From Desulfosarcina ovata subsp. ovata (GTDB taxonomy: Bacteria > Desulfobacterota > Desulfobacteria > Desulfobacterales > Desulfosarcinaceae), in contig NZ_AP021879.1 of assembly GCF_009689005.1 (NCBI RefSeq), positions 2,852,001 through 2,916,000 on the forward strand: DNA of 64,000 nucleotides. Direction: 5' to 3'. Of this stretch, positions 16,161 through 26,362 are shown piece by piece (position 1 is the stretch's first letter; each line of letters starts with the position of its first letter). A program made the position numbers and the translations under genes. The notes under the pieces were generated by a model. It did not search any database and was not told the origin of the DNA. It saw only the letters and a list, made by a program, of their open reading frames with translations.

Positions 16161-17966
16161 CTAATTGCGCAGCATTTCATTTTTTTCATAAACGCAGTAT
16201 TGGTTCTTGCCTCTATTTTTTGCCTGATACAGAGCAAGATCCGCTGTTTTTAACAAGTCTTCCGGCGTTTCGCAAAGATCAGGAAAAATGGATATTCCAA
16301 TGCTTACCGATAGTCTTGCAACCGGTGCCGTATCAATTTCAAGGTGGTTGGATACCGCTTCTAACAGCCTGCTCGCGACGTTTTTTGCAACGGTCAGATC
16401 GGCATAAGGCAATACAATCGAAAACTCCTCTCCCCCATAACGGGCAATCAGATCGATATCCCTTATTTTGCTCTTCATTGTTTTTGCAATCATACTGAGT
16501 GCACGATCACCGCATTGATGCCCATATTGATCATTGAATTTTTTAAAATCATCAACATCGACCATAAGAAGGCCAAGATTGTGTTTGTGTTTTTTTGAAC
16601 GATTGAATTCCAATTCAAGAAAATGTTTTAGGTATCCATGGTTATAAACACCAGTCAATTTATCGGTAATCGCAGCATAAAGCGCACCTTCGACCTTTGC
16701 GCGAAGCCGATCGATATAAGCCTTCTTTTTCAGCAGCGACCGGAGTCTGGCGTGAAGCTCATCCTTGTTTATGGGTTTGACCAAAAAGTCATCAGTGCCC
16801 GCCTCAATGCCTTTCAGCTTGCTTTGAGTATCCGTCAAACTGGTGATCATCACCACCTGGATGGGAATGGTATGCTCACTCGTTTTTATCGCTTTGCAGA
16901 CCTCGAAACCATCCATGGTCGGCAGTATGATGTCGAGAAGCATGATGTCGATCTTTTTTAAGGCGGCAATCTGGATGGCTTGCTCCCCGGTGTTGACGAC
17001 CTCCAGGTGGCACGGCATCATCGTCAAATACCGGGATAGCAACTTGGCGTTGGTCAAATCATCTTCAACAATGAGGACCGTCGGCAAATTGGGGTCCTCT
17101 AAAATGGCGTCCTCCTTTTTGATCAAACCTTTAACCATAAGGTTTTCAGATTGTTTTCGGGAAACAATCTGATCCTGATACTCCTTGAGCCTCAGCAGAG
17201 AGCTTACCCTTGCCTCCAGTTCGGGATAGTTCAGGGGTTTGTTGATAAATTCATCGGCACCGGCTTCAAGTCCCCTTCTCTTTTCATCATCTCCGGTGAG
17301 GGCGGTAACCAGAATGATGGGGATATCCCGGGTTTCTGCATCCGCTTTCAACCGTTCGGTTACTTCATAGCCATCGATACCGGGCATCATAATGTCAAGT
17401 AGAATCAAATCCGGTCGATCCGTTGCCACGATCGTCAACGCCGCCTCGCCATCATTGGCGGTTGACACCAGGTAGCCTTTGGAAACCAGTTGGGCAGCCA
17501 ATAATTTGATATTCAGATGGTCGTCATCGACAACCAGAATCCGATGACCACGCGATGTTTCGGGGGGATTTTCACGGTCTTCAGGTTTTGGCAAATAGCG
17601 ATGGATGGTTTCAGGAAAAGATCTGATGTCGATGGGCTTGGTGATATAATCATCGCATCCTGCCGCCAGGGCTTTGGCTTTGTCTTCTTCCATGGCGTTG
17701 GCGCTTAAGGCGATCACGGGGATCTCACACAATTCAGGATCGTTACGAATCCTTTGCGTCGCTTCCAAGCCACTGATTCCGGGAAGTTCGATATCCATCA
17801 GAATCAAATCCGGATCGTGAAGCGTGGCCAGTTCGATTCCCGTTTCTGCATTTTGGGCTTCGAATACATCGTAGCCCTGTATTCTTATAAGATCCCTGGC
17901 CAGCTTCAGGTTAAGGGGATTGTCTTCAATGACGAGTATGGTTTTGCGATATTCATCCGACATCAT
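16161..17966 (-). CDS. Triple-receiver diguanylate cyclase (REC-REC-REC-GGDEF, PleD-like)
   Basis: 601 residues: three receivers (VIEDNPLNLK, VVDDDHLNIK, IVEDDLTNAK; phospho-Asp in LMDIELPG, LLDIMMPG and LLDIILP) followed by a GGDEF domain with an intact RYGGEEF active site and the C-terminal ALYQAKNRGKNQ. It should make c-di-GMP on phosphorylation. A GAGGAAGG ten bases upstream supports 17966. It lies downstream of a CBS-histidine kinase and upstream of the split GGDEF-HD-GYP gene, an apparent cyclase/phosphodiesterase phosphorelay operon. Confidence 0.95.
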   Translation of the reverse strand: MMSDEYRKTILVIEDNPLNLKLARDLIRIQGYDVFEAQNAETGIELATLHDPDLILMDIELPGISGLEATQRIRNDPELCEIPVIALSANAMEEDKAKALAAGCDDYITKPIDIRSFPETIHRYLPKPEDRENPPETSRGHRILVVDDDHLNIKLLAAQLVSKGYLVSTANDGEAALTIVATDRPDLILLDIMMPGIDGYEVTERLKADAETRDIPIILVTALTGDDEKRRGLEAGADEFINKPLNYPELEARVSSLLRLKEYQDQIVSRKQSENLMVKGLIKKEDAILEDPNLPTVLIVEDDLTNAKLLSRYLTMMPCHLEVVNTGEQAIQIAALKKIDIMLLDIILPTMDGFEVCKAIKTSEHTIPIQVVMITSLTDTQSKLKGIEAGTDDFLVKPINKDELHARLRSLLKKKAYIDRLRAKVEGALYAAITDKLTGVYNHGYLKHFLELEFNRSKKHKHNLGLLMVDVDDFKKFNDQYGHQCGDRALSMIAKTMKSKIRDIDLIARYGGEEFSIVLPYADLTVAKNVASRLLEAVSNHLEIDTAPVARLSVSIGISIFPDLCETPEDLLKTADLALYQAKNRGKNQYCVYEKNEMLRN

Positions 17967-18038
17967 TTTTTGTTCGCCTTCCTCAAAATCCGCTGATCCC
18001 TCTCAGAATGAGGCGATGTTAAAAAAAGATCCGATTTT

Positions 18039-19502
18039 TCAATTTATGGATGGGCACGCATCAGCGGGAAAAGTTACTGGTGGGTGAGCCTGATTGCCGG
18101 CTTTTTGCCGGCTTGGAAGGATAAATCGGAAATCCGACCCCATGCCTTGTCCGTCACTTCGAACCCAGATAAAACCATTGTGCAGTTCAACTAATTTTTT
18201 TGTCAGCGAGAGTCCCAAACCGGTTCCCTGGTATTTCCGACTCTTTGCACTGTCAGCTTGTTCAAAAGGATTAAAAATCCTTTCCCGGTCGTCCGATTTG
18301 AGGCCAATGCCAGAATCTTTTACTGAGATCTCAATCAAGTCCGCCTCACAGGCGGAAATCATTGGATGGCATTGATGCATGGGCAATTCAGATACATCGG
18401 CGATCCGTTTCGCATGCAGACAGATGCGACCATTATCTCCGGTGAATTTTACGGCGTTCGAAAGAAGATTATACATGATTTGTTTGATCTTACGGGCATC
18501 CCCTTCGATGATTTCCGGGACACCATCAAATTCGGTTGTTATTTGGATGCGATGTTTCTGGGCCTTCTCCTTTATCATGACGATGCTTTTCTCCAGCAGG
18601 GGGCGAATTTCGATTTCAGAAATGAACAGTTCGTGCTTGCCGGCTTCAATCTTGGACAAGTCGAGAATGTCGTTTATCAGAGAAAGCAAGTGATTGCTGC
18701 TATTGAGAACATCCGTCAGGTATTCGGATTGTGTCTCGTTAAGGCCCCCGAAATGCTGTCCCAACACCAACTCCGTAAATCCAATGATATGGTTCAACGG
18801 TGTCCGAAGTTCATGGCTCATATTCGATAAGAAATCACTCTTGGCCTTATTTGCCGCTTCCGCGACCGAAACCGCATTTTTCAATTTCTGATTGGATTCC
18901 TGTATTTCGGATGTCCTTTTTGCTACCCTTTCTTCCAGTTCCTGATTGAGCGTAACGAGTTCATCCTCAACCTTGCTGCGCTCATCAATTTCCTTTTGCA
19001 ATTGCTCATTGACCCGATTCATGGCGTCTGCATATCTGTGCTGAATATTCGACATGGCACTCATGATATCCTGAACGGACACAATCCCAGACACCTCGCC
19101 CTGCTCCGTAATGATGATATGGTCAAAAATCTTGGATTTTTCCCTGTTCATGGCCATATCTGCAACCTCTGGCACGGGTATGTTGGCATCCACGATCAGG
19201 GGCTCGACATCCATGATTGCGTCAATCGGCTTATCGTAATACAGGGCAACGCCGAATCTTTGGCTGAGCGTTCTGTCCAGATGAATATTCATCACCAGCC
19301 CAAGCGGCTTTTTCCCCGAAACGATGACAACCGCTTTGATGGGTTCGTCTTCTCTGAAAACTTTTTTTATTTCACTTACCTTGGTATTGCGGTTGGCCAG
19401 TTGAACGTTTCCTTTGAGGTCTCCGATGTTAATCTGGTTGGACCGGTCATAAAAATCTTGGGGGGCGACATTCGTTGGTCTCACGACGTTTCCTCTATCC
19501 AT
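18039..19502 (-). CDS. CBS-domain histidine kinase
   Basis: 487 residues. Residues ~20-165 hold a CBS pair (VVIVSGKKPLGLVMN and IIITEQGEVSGIVSVQDIM), a likely nucleotide sensor. A coiled coil (LNQELEERVAKR) leads to HisKA (FLSNMSHELRTPLNHIIGFTE) and a HATPase domain with NLLSNAVKF, DSGIGL and GTGLGLSL. There is no membrane segment. It probably phosphorylates the receiver-cyclase encoded just downstream. The transcript diverges from the diguanylate cyclase at 19788. Confidence 0.9.
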   Translation of the reverse strand: MDRGNVVRPTNVAPQDFYDRSNQINIGDLKGNVQLANRNTKVSEIKKVFREDEPIKAVVIVSGKKPLGLVMNIHLDRTLSQRFGVALYYDKPIDAIMDVEPLIVDANIPVPEVADMAMNREKSKIFDHIIITEQGEVSGIVSVQDIMSAMSNIQHRYADAMNRVNEQLQKEIDERSKVEDELVTLNQELEERVAKRTSEIQESNQKLKNAVSVAEAANKAKSDFLSNMSHELRTPLNHIIGFTELVLGQHFGGLNETQSEYLTDVLNSSNHLLSLINDILDLSKIEAGKHELFISEIEIRPLLEKSIVMIKEKAQKHRIQITTEFDGVPEIIEGDARKIKQIMYNLLSNAVKFTGDNGRICLHAKRIADVSELPMHQCHPMISACEADLIEISVKDSGIGLKSDDRERIFNPFEQADSAKSRKYQGTGLGLSLTKKLVELHNGFIWVRSDGQGMGSDFRFILPSRQKAGNQAHPPVTFPADACPSIN

Positions 19503-19787
19503 GAAGCGTTCCGGTTTCTTCAGCTATGTCTCGGTTGTAAATCAATTCAGAGATTGGTGTATTTCGGTGGTCGCAAAGAATTATCGGTAAAACGAAACGG
19601 TTTCTTGTGTTAGAATTTCGTTAGAAACCGCCTGAAGCTAAATATTTGATCCTTCAATGCCAATAGGGATTTCAAACAATTCTTCCGTTAATTTTTTACA
19701 ATCGATTTGATCTGCAATCTTTTTGAGCGACTATTTGATTCACCGTTCCGAGATAACCCGTTGAATGCACTGGAAGGAATTTGAGCG

Positions 19788-20807
19788 ATGTTCTATAACG
19801 ACAGTATCCAAGACTCACGACTGTACCTTCGGCTTGCTCTGGAAAAAATCGGTAAATACGAACTACCCACAGACCCATTGAATTATTGCATTTGGTATGA
19901 GTATTCGTCCGGCAAGAACAGTGCACTTAACAAGTCTATTGATGATTACCTGAAGAGCAACAGAACCTTTTCAACAAACATAAGCAAAAGGCACTTCAAC
20001 CAATATATTTTAAATCGACAAGAGGCCCGTAACGAATTAATTCAAAATGAATTAAAGAATGTTTTTTCCAACCTTTTTAAGGCAATCGATACAACAAACC
20101 GAATGTTCACCGAGTCTGGAAACAATCTGGATGTAATGAATCAAGCGCCATTTCACAATCTCACTGAAGCCGATATCAATCATCTCGTTATTCAAATCAA
20201 GCAGGAAATCAAACGCCTCGAATCTTCAAGCAATTTGTTTAAAGAGGATCTTCAAAAAGCAAATTGCGAAATTGATCGACTGAAAAAGAAATTGGATCGC
20301 TACAGGGATGAAGCACAAAAAGATCCGTTGACCAAACTTGATAATCGGCGAAGCTTCGAAAATAGGCTGAAATTGGCTTTGGATGAGGCAAACGATTCAG
20401 GGAATCCGCTGTGTATGATCATGGCAGATATCGATCACTTTAAAAAAATCAATGATACGCATGGGCATTTGGTTGGGGACAATGTCATACGCATGGTTGC
20501 ATCCACGATCAGGGAATCCATAAAAGGCAAAGACCTTGCTGCGCGAATCGGCGGAGAAGAATTTGCAATTCTACTGCCGAATACACCCTTCGATGGCGCC
20601 ATGAAACTCGCCAATGACATGCGCCTGGCTATTGAGCAGCTCGACTTAAAAAAGAAAAGAACCGGTGAACGGGTAGGCACAATCACGCTCAGTTTCGGGG
20701 TTACTGCCTTCAAGTATTCCGAAATTGCAGAAGATTTTATCAATAGATCGGATCAGGCGCTATACAGGTCCAAAAAATCGGGCAGAAACAAGGTAACCGG
20801 CATATAA
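19788..20807 (+). CDS. Diguanylate cyclase (GGDEF)
   Basis: 339 residues. The N-terminal ~165 residues form an unrecognised helical domain ending in a coiled coil (IKQEIKRLESSSNLFKEDL). The C-terminal GGDEF domain is complete: DPLTKLDNRRSFE, MADIDHFKKINDTHGH, ARIGGEEFAIL and ALYRSKKSGRNKV, so c-di-GMP synthesis is expected. The TAA stop at 20805-20807 touches the left arm of a 159-bp palindromic element. Confidence 0.9.
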   Translation: MFYNDSIQDSRLYLRLALEKIGKYELPTDPLNYCIWYEYSSGKNSALNKSIDDYLKSNRTFSTNISKRHFNQYILNRQEARNELIQNELKNVFSNLFKAIDTTNRMFTESGNNLDVMNQAPFHNLTEADINHLVIQIKQEIKRLESSSNLFKEDLQKANCEIDRLKKKLDRYRDEAQKDPLTKLDNRRSFENRLKLALDEANDSGNPLCMIMADIDHFKKINDTHGHLVGDNVIRMVASTIRESIKGKDLAARIGGEEFAILLPNTPFDGAMKLANDMRLAIEQLDLKKKRTGERVGTITLSFGVTAFKYSEIAEDFINRSDQALYRSKKSGRNKVTGI

Positions 20808-20965
20808 GGCCAGTGGAAAAAAATAATTCCCCATCTTGCTTGTTTGTGGTCCCGTCCACGGCGTTAGCCCCGCTGGCGAATATTTCAATATGCACCATCC
20901 CGTCTGCCTTGTGGACAACATCACACCCGTCGCCATCTTGGGGCACTATTTTTTTCCACTGGCCT
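20807..20965. repeat. 159-bp palindromic element with 19-bp perfect ends
   Basis: AGGCCAGTGGAAAAAAATA (20807-20825) is perfectly complementary to 20947-20965; inner CCCC/GGGG extends the pairing. The A/T-rich arms could act as a bidirectional terminator, or this is a miniature mobile element. It starts on the last base of the diguanylate cyclase stop codon. Only one copy in this window. Confidence 0.75.
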
Positions 20966-21086
20966 AAGGCTGGCGGCAAGGCTTTCGTTCAATGCTATTC
21001 TATGGTAATAGCGGGCTGAGTCCTATCGATCAAGACATTCTGCTTATTTTTTAGGCCATACGAAACCCCTTCAGAGACGTCGATTC

Positions 21087-21359
21087 ATGCAAAACGAGGC
21101 TGACTGCTGCCAGGCAAATCCACTTCAAAAAGTCGATCAGTTGTATGCGGAGCTGGTCTCCCATTATGACAATGCAAAGGACGGTGAGATTCGGGCGGCT
21201 GCAAAACTGTTGATCGTGGCACTGGAAAAACTTCAGCACCACGGCGGACCGGACTGGATGTGCCTGGTCAACGAATATATTGCCCTGATCAATGATAATC
21301 CCCGCAAATTTGACCGCATTATCAGGTCCCAGCGTTACCCGGGTACGTCTCAAAATTAG
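21087..21359 (+). CDS. Small hypothetical protein
   Basis: 90 residues, mostly helical by composition (IRAAAKLLIVALEKLQHHG), no signal or membrane segment. Codon use fits a real gene, but the ribosome site is weak (CAGAGACG) and I recognise no family. It stands alone between two palindromic elements. It could be a short cytoplasmic helical protein or a chance frame. Confidence 0.5.
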   Translation: MQNEADCCQANPLQKVDQLYAELVSHYDNAKDGEIRAAAKLLIVALEKLQHHGGPDWMCLVNEYIALINDNPRKFDRIIRSQRYPGTSQN

Positions 21360-21428
21360 CCGTACGAAGCAGACCATGCGACGGTAAGCACCTCGGTCTT
21401 TCCGCGATAATTCGGGCAGTTTTGTCTG

Positions 21429-21572
21429 AGAGCCTGTTTGATAAATCCGTCTAAGGCCCGCTAACGGCGTTGGAAAGTGTCTCAAAATGCTCACATATTA
21501 CGTATATGCTCCGCTTTCGAGCCACTTTCCGCCTTGTTATCGGGACTGATCCAGACTTCTCAAACAGACTCT
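21429..21572. repeat. Nested palindromic element, ~144 bp
   Basis: Outer arms AGAGCCTGTTTGA (21429-21441) and its one-mismatch complement (21560-21572) enclose an inner stem GGAAAGTGTCTC (21472-21483)/GAGCCACTTTCC (21519-21530). A cruciform-like intergenic repeat; single copy here. Confidence 0.6.
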
Positions 21573-21617
21573 GAGAATGTCACCCTCCCCGCCAATGCGG
21601 CACTTTTTCGACGCACG

Positions 21618-21657
21618 CTAATCATTTTTTAACAATTCGGACGTAAACATTTATATT
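21618..21657 (+). promoter_or_regulatory. Possible Pho box and promoter of pstS
   Basis: CTAATCA and TTAACAA, 7-mers separated by four bases, are followed 17 bases after TTAACA by TATATT (21652-21657). A similar arrangement precedes the phytase-like gene at 29278-29248 on the other strand. PhoB-type activators bind 11-bp-spaced direct repeats in place of a -35 box. Confidence 0.35.
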
Positions 21658-21797
21658 CCGATTCATTTCCCGTCGGCGTGCATCAAAGGAGCAACCGCGC
21701 TGCGATTCCAATCGCCGATTGGCATCATCGATTATTCATTCCGATCCGTCCGAAAGGAACTATCGCAGATTCCACCATCTACCGAGGAGAATAAAAA

Positions 21798-22823
21798 ATG
21801 AGAATACGAACCATCGCCCAATGCCTGATCTGTCTTTTCGCTGCCGCTTTGTTCGCCGCCCCAGCCATGGCCGAGATTCGCATCGTCGGTTCAGGTGCCA
21901 GCTTCCCGGCACCGATCTATACCACCTGGTTCAAGCAATTCAGCCGTGCCGATAAAAATGTCCAAATCAACTACCAATCCAAGGGGTCCGGGGCCGGTAT
22001 CCGCGATTTCCAGAATGCGGTCGTTGATTTCGCGGCCAGCGATGCGGCCATGACCGATGAAGAGATCGCGAAAGTCGACCGCGGCGTCCAGCTTCTGCCC
22101 ATGACGGCCGGTGAAGTGGTTCTGGCCTACAACCTGAAAGGCGTCCCGGAATTGAAGCTGCCCCGCGACATCTACCCGGCCATCTTCCTGGGCAAGGTCA
22201 AAAAGTGGAACGACCCGAAAATCGCCGCCGCCAACCCCGGTGTGACCCTGCCCGATGAGGACATTACCGTGGTCACCCGGGCCGACAGTTCAGGGACCAC
22301 CTTCGTGTTCACCAAACACCTCAGCGCCATCTCCCCGGAATTCAAAAACGGTCCCGGCTTCGGCAAAACCGTGAACTGGCCGAGTGACGCCAATCTGGTC
22401 AAGGGGCCCAAAAACGACGGCGTCACCGCACTGATCCGGCAGACCCCCGGCGCCATCGGCTACATTGAATACGGCTTCGCCCGCATGGCCAAACTCGCCA
22501 TGGCCAGCCTGCAGAACAAGGACGGCCACTATGTTGCTCCCGGCCTGGAGGGCGGTCAGGCGGCCCTGGCCAATGCCGAAATTCCCGAAAACATGATCGT
22601 CTGGCTGTCGGATCCCTCGGGGAAGGATTCCTACCCCATCGCCACCTACACCTGGATGCTTTTCTACAAGAAATACGACGACCCGAAAAAAGCCGAGGCC
22701 CTGAGAAATATGGTCGTCTACTGCCTGGACGAAGGCCAGAAAATCGCCGACAAGGCCGGATATATTCCCCTGCCGGCCAATGTGATCGAAAAGGTGCGCA
22801 AAGCCTCGCAAAACATTCAATAG
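21798..22823 (+). CDS. pstS: Phosphate ABC transporter, periplasmic phosphate-binding protein
   Basis: 341 residues with a cleavable signal peptide (CLICLFAAALFAAPAMA). The mature protein starts EIRIVGSGASFPAPIY, binds phosphate through residues in ADSSGTTFVFTKHL and NDGVTALIRQTPGAIGYIEYG, and is the full PstS length. A clear AGGAG precedes the ATG. First gene of pstSCAB; a strong hairpin after its stop probably keeps the binding-protein message abundant. Confidence 0.97.
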   Translation: MRIRTIAQCLICLFAAALFAAPAMAEIRIVGSGASFPAPIYTTWFKQFSRADKNVQINYQSKGSGAGIRDFQNAVVDFAASDAAMTDEEIAKVDRGVQLLPMTAGEVVLAYNLKGVPELKLPRDIYPAIFLGKVKKWNDPKIAAANPGVTLPDEDITVVTRADSSGTTFVFTKHLSAISPEFKNGPGFGKTVNWPSDANLVKGPKNDGVTALIRQTPGAIGYIEYGFARMAKLAMASLQNKDGHYVAPGLEGGQAALANAEIPENMIVWLSDPSGKDSYPIATYTWMLFYKKYDDPKKAEALRNMVVYCLDEGQKIADKAGYIPLPANVIEKVRKASQNIQ

Positions 22824-22829
22824 CCACAC

Positions 22830-22870
22830 GAGTCGGGTGCCGAGCGATCAATCGGCAAGGCACCCGACTC
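22830..22870 (+). promoter_or_regulatory. Intercistronic stem-loop between pstS and pstC
   Basis: GAGTCGGGTGCC (22830-22841) pairs perfectly with GGCACCCGACTC (22859-22870). No U-tract follows, so it is likelier an mRNA-stabilising or attenuating element that sets the excess of PstS over the membrane subunits. Confidence 0.6.
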
Positions 22871-22886
22871 TAACGGAGCATGATCG

Positions 22887-23858
22887 ATGACGACCCTCCC
22901 ACTCACGGAATTCGAAAATACGGCGCCCCTGTCCAAGCCGCCGTCATCCACCGACATCTTTTTCGACAAAGCTTTTCGGGGGCTGACTTACACCTTCACC
23001 CTGGCCACCATTTTGCTTTTGGGATACATTGTTTTCGAGATCGGTGGCAAAGCACTGCCGGCCTTCTCCGACTACGGAATCGGCTTTCTCACCTCGACCA
23101 CCTGGGATGTCAATGCCGGCCAATTCGGCATTCTTCCCGAGATCTGGGGCACCTTGTACAGCTCCATCCTGGCGCTGATTATCGGCGGTTTTTTCGGTAT
23201 CACCATCGCCATCTTTCTGACCCAGGATTTTTTGCCCTACAATGTGGAAATGGTTCTGAAAACCATCATAGAACTGCTCGCCGCCATTCCCAGCGTGGTC
23301 TACGGCCTCTGGGGAATTTTTTGTCTGATTCCCCTGATCCGTCCCCTGGCTGATTTTCTCAACGAAACCCTGGGTTTCATTCCGTTCTTCTCGACCAGCC
23401 TGAGCGGTCCGGGCCTGCTGCCGGCGGCCCTGGTGCTGGCAATCATGATTCTGCCCACCGTCGCCGCGGTTTCCCAGGATGCCTTGCGGTCCATACCGCA
23501 CAAAACCAAGGAAGCCGCGTTTGGAATGGGCACCACGCGCTGGGAGGCCATCCTGAGGGTCATGCTGCCCACCGCATCCACGGGCATCTTCGGTGCCCTG
23601 GTACTCGGCTTCGGCCGCGCCCTGGGAGAAACCATGGCCCTGGCCATGCTGGTCGGCAACAGCAATCAGATCAGCCTGTCCCTGTTTTCTCCGGCCAACA
23701 CACTGGCCGCCCTGCTGGCGCTCAACTTTCCCGAAGCCGGAGAACTTGAAACGCCGGTGCTCATGTACGCCGCCTGCGTACTGCTGCTGATCACCCTGGT
23801 GGTCAACATTGCCGGTTCACTGATCATGGCCAGCACCAGTTCCGGAGTGAAACGATGA
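22887..23858 (+). CDS. pstC: Phosphate ABC transporter permease PstC
   Basis: 323 residues, with about six membrane spans starting [18 protein letters not shown]. The permease coupling loop is visible ([20 protein letters not shown]), as is the [13 protein letters not shown] signature. An ACGGAG before the ATG sets the start at 22887. It overlaps pstA by four bases, indicating translational coupling. Confidence 0.95.
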   Translation: MTTLPLTEFENTAPLSKPPSSTDIFFDKAFRGLTYTFTLATILLLGYIVFEIGGKALPAFSDYGIGFLTSTTWDVNAGQFGILPEIWGTLYSSILALIIGGFFGITIAIFLTQDFLPYNVEMVLKTIIELLAAIPSVVYGLWGIFCLIPLIRPLADFLNETLGFIPFFSTSLSGPGLLPAALVLAIMILPTVAAVSQDALRSIPHKTKEAAFGMGTTRWEAILRVMLPTASTGIFGALVLGFGRALGETMALAMLVGNSNQISLSLFSPANTLAALLALNFPEAGELETPVLMYAACVLLLITLVVNIAGSLIMASTSSGVKR

Positions 23859-24742
23859 ACACACCAATCACACTGACCGAAACCATCCGTCTGCCGAACC
23901 TCGAGCGGCAACCCATGGAGCCGCGGGCGCTCAAGTCGATCGTCCTGAGCGCCATTACCGTCACCGCCGCCGTCACCGCCTGCATTCCGCTCTTCTCTGT
24001 CCTGATCATGCTGATCTACCGCGGTGGCAAGCGGCTGAGCCTCGAAATCTTTTACGCCTTGCCACCCACGGCCTTCGAAATGGGCGGCGGGTTCGGCAAT
24101 GCCATCGTGGGGACCCTTTTCATGGTCGGCATCGCCTCCGTGATCAGCGTTCCCTTCGGCGTTCTGGCGGCTGTCTACCTGGCCGAACTGGGACCGTACA
24201 GCCGGGTGTCGCAGATCGCCCGCTTCTGCGCCAAAACCATGACCGGCCTGCCGTCCATCCTGGCCGGTGTTTTCGCCTATGCCGCCGTCGTACTGGTCAT
24301 GGGCAGTTATTCGGCCTGGGCCGGAGGCATCGCCCTGTCACTGTTGATGATCCCGGTGGTCATGCTCACCGCCGAAGAGGCCATCAAGATGGTTCCGCAA
24401 TCCATGAAAGACGCTGCCCTCGGTATGGGCTGCACCCCCTCCCAGAGCATGGTCAAGGTAGTTCTGCCGGTGGCCATACCGGGCATCATCACCGGTGTCG
24501 TTCTGGCCGTCGCCCGTGCAGCCGGCGAAACCGCCCCCTTGCTCTTCACGGCCCTGTTCAGCGACTACTGGCTGCAGGCCAACGAACCCACCGCGTCGCT
24601 GGCCGTATTGATCTACAATTACTCCGGCATGCCCTTCGACAATCAGATCGAATTGGCCTGGACCGCATCACTGGTTCTCGTCCTGATGGTCCTGGTCCTG
24701 AACGTCGTCAGCCGCATTATTGGCCGGCGCAAAAAAATTTAA
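23855..24742 (+). CDS. pstA: Phosphate ABC transporter permease PstA
   Basis: 295 residues, about six spans ([20 protein letters not shown] first). The ABC-permease coupling segment [20 protein letters not shown] and the family [16 protein letters not shown] motif are present. The ATGA overlap with pstC couples their translation. Forms the membrane channel with PstC. Confidence 0.95.
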   Translation: MNTPITLTETIRLPNLERQPMEPRALKSIVLSAITVTAAVTACIPLFSVLIMLIYRGGKRLSLEIFYALPPTAFEMGGGFGNAIVGTLFMVGIASVISVPFGVLAAVYLAELGPYSRVSQIARFCAKTMTGLPSILAGVFAYAAVVLVMGSYSAWAGGIALSLLMIPVVMLTAEEAIKMVPQSMKDAALGMGCTPSQSMVKVVLPVAIPGIITGVVLAVARAAGETAPLLFTALFSDYWLQANEPTASLAVLIYNYSGMPFDNQIELAWTASLVLVLMVLVLNVVSRIIGRRKKI

Positions 24743-24756
24743 TTCAACGTCAACGA

Positions 24757-25596
24757 ATGGAAATACCAATGGATTCCGCCACCCTCGCTACTAACGAACA
24801 ACCCACTGCGGATAACACCCCCGGCGATGTGGTCCTCGATTGCTTCGCCGAGAAGATCTACTATGGCAATTTTCTGGCGGTCCGTGACAGCCATGTGCCC
24901 ATCTGCAAAAACCAGATCACCGGTTTCATCGGCCCGTCAGGATGCGGCAAGAGCACGGTGCTAAAAAGCATCAACCGGATGAATGACCTCATCCGCGGGT
25001 TTCGCTTTGACGGACGGGTACAATTCCACGGAATGGACATTTACGAAAAAAAAGTCGATCCGGTCTCCGTACGGCGCAACATCGGCATGGTGTTCCAGCA
25101 GCCCAATCCCTTCTCCATGTCGATTTATGAAAACGTCGCCTTCGGCCTGCGGCTCAACCGTTTCAAAGGCAATGTCGGTGAGAAAGTCGAAAAGGCCTTA
25201 AGGGGAGCGGCGCTCTGGAACGAGGTCAAGAACAAGCTCAAAAACAACGGTCTCTCCCTGTCCGGCGGCCAGCAGCAGCGGCTGTGCATCGCCCGCGCGA
25301 TTGCCACCGAACCCCAGGTGCTGCTCATGGACGAACCCTGCTCGGCACTCGATCCCATTGCCACCCGGCAGATCGAAGAGCTGATGGTGGCGCTGAAAGA
25401 GAAGTACACCGTGGCCATCGTGACCCATAACATGCAGCAGGCCCAACGGGTCGCCGACCAGACCGCCTTTTTTGCCGTCGACATCTCCAAGGGCGGACGA
25501 ACCGGGTACCTCGTGGAAATGGCACCTACCGGCGAACTCTTCGAACGTCCCAAGCAGAAATTGACCAAGGAGTATCTCCAGGGCGAGTTTTCCTGA
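24757..25596 (+). CDS. pstB: Phosphate ABC transporter ATP-binding protein PstB
   Basis: 279 residues with Walker [10 protein letters not shown], signature [14 protein letters not shown], Walker [13 protein letters not shown] and the switch His in [11 protein letters not shown]. The N-terminal ~20 residues before [14 protein letters not shown] are variable; an in-frame ATG at 24769 is an alternative start. No phoU gene follows; instead a Fic-like gene and a cyclic-nucleotide-binding gene complete the cluster. Confidence 0.95.
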   Translation: MEIPMDSATLATNEQPTADNTPGDVVLDCFAEKIYYGNFLAVRDSHVPICKNQITGFIGPSGCGKSTVLKSINRMNDLIRGFRFDGRVQFHGMDIYEKKVDPVSVRRNIGMVFQQPNPFSMSIYENVAFGLRLNRFKGNVGEKVEKALRGAALWNEVKNKLKNNGLSLSGGQQQRLCIARAIATEPQVLLMDEPCSALDPIATRQIEELMVALKEKYTVAIVTHNMQQAQRVADQTAFFAVDISKGGRTGYLVEMAPTGELFERPKQKLTKEYLQGEFS

Positions 25597-25673
25597 TCCG
25601 GAGGCAATGGCATCATGAATCGAAAAAGCGATCCCCTGCTTTATGTACTTCTGCTTACGTGACGGAGTCGTGA

Positions 25674-26336
25674 ATGGCGTGCCAATGCCGCATAGACATC
25701 GGCCGGGTCGAAAAATCGCTGCGGGCCGTGCAACGACAATTCGATCGCATTAATGACACGTTGGAAATGCGCCGGGAAGCGATGCAGGACGACATCGTGA
25801 CCAACATGCTCGCCGGCTACACTTACGTCAACATGCTGTTGGAACAGGACATCAATCCTCTGCATCCCAAACAGCTGGATCACTTTCTGGAACTCAACAA
25901 TATCGTCCTTTGCGGCACCGACCCACAAGCCCGGTTCCACTACAGCGGTTATATCGAAGCCACCAAAAGACGGTTTTACACGCAGGATCATTTCTCCATC
26001 GCCAACGTCCGCGCCTGGGCGGAAAGACACAAACAGGACACCCCCTGGAAACGGGCGGCCGGTGTTTATATCCTGCAGCTTAGCCGGCCGCAACTGTTCG
26101 AAGAGGGCAACCACCGGTCCGGGGCGCTGTTGATGAGCTGTATTCTGGTCCGGAATGGAAAGCCGCCTTTCGTACTCACCGTGGACAACGCCAAGGCCTA
26201 TTTCGACCCATCAAGCCTGGCCAAGGAAACCCATAAGACATTCATTGGGGTGTATTACAAGCTTCCCAAAATAAAAAAGAAATTCTCCCGATTTCTGGAG
26301 CGTGAATCGAAAAAGCAGATGTTGATAAAAAGCTGA
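25674..26336 (+). CDS. Degenerate Fic-domain-like protein in the pst operon
   Basis: 220 residues. Residues ~138-170 resemble the Fic motif and following helix: QLFEEGNHRSGALLMSCIL then RNGKPPF. Compared with HPFxEGNGRxxR the catalytic His is Gln140, Pro is Leu141 and the second Gly is His147, while Phe142, Glu144, Gly145, Asn146 and Arg148 remain. AMP transfer by the normal mechanism is therefore unlikely. The N-terminal region is helical. It occupies the place where phoU is often found, so a role in regulating phosphate uptake is possible but unproven. Confidence 0.6.
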   Translation: MACQCRIDIGRVEKSLRAVQRQFDRINDTLEMRREAMQDDIVTNMLAGYTYVNMLLEQDINPLHPKQLDHFLELNNIVLCGTDPQARFHYSGYIEATKRRFYTQDHFSIANVRAWAERHKQDTPWKRAAGVYILQLSRPQLFEEGNHRSGALLMSCILVRNGKPPFVLTVDNAKAYFDPSSLAKETHKTFIGVYYKLPKIKKKFSRFLERESKKQMLIKS

Positions 26337-26362
26337 GAAAAAATCCATGAGGAGGCAACGCC

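Larger units (their letters stand above)
21360..21797. other. Intergenic region upstream of pstS
   Basis: No gene seen. It contains a palindromic element (21429-21572), a possible Pho-box promoter (21618-21657) and the pstS leader with an AGGAG ribosome site. Confidence 0.6.
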
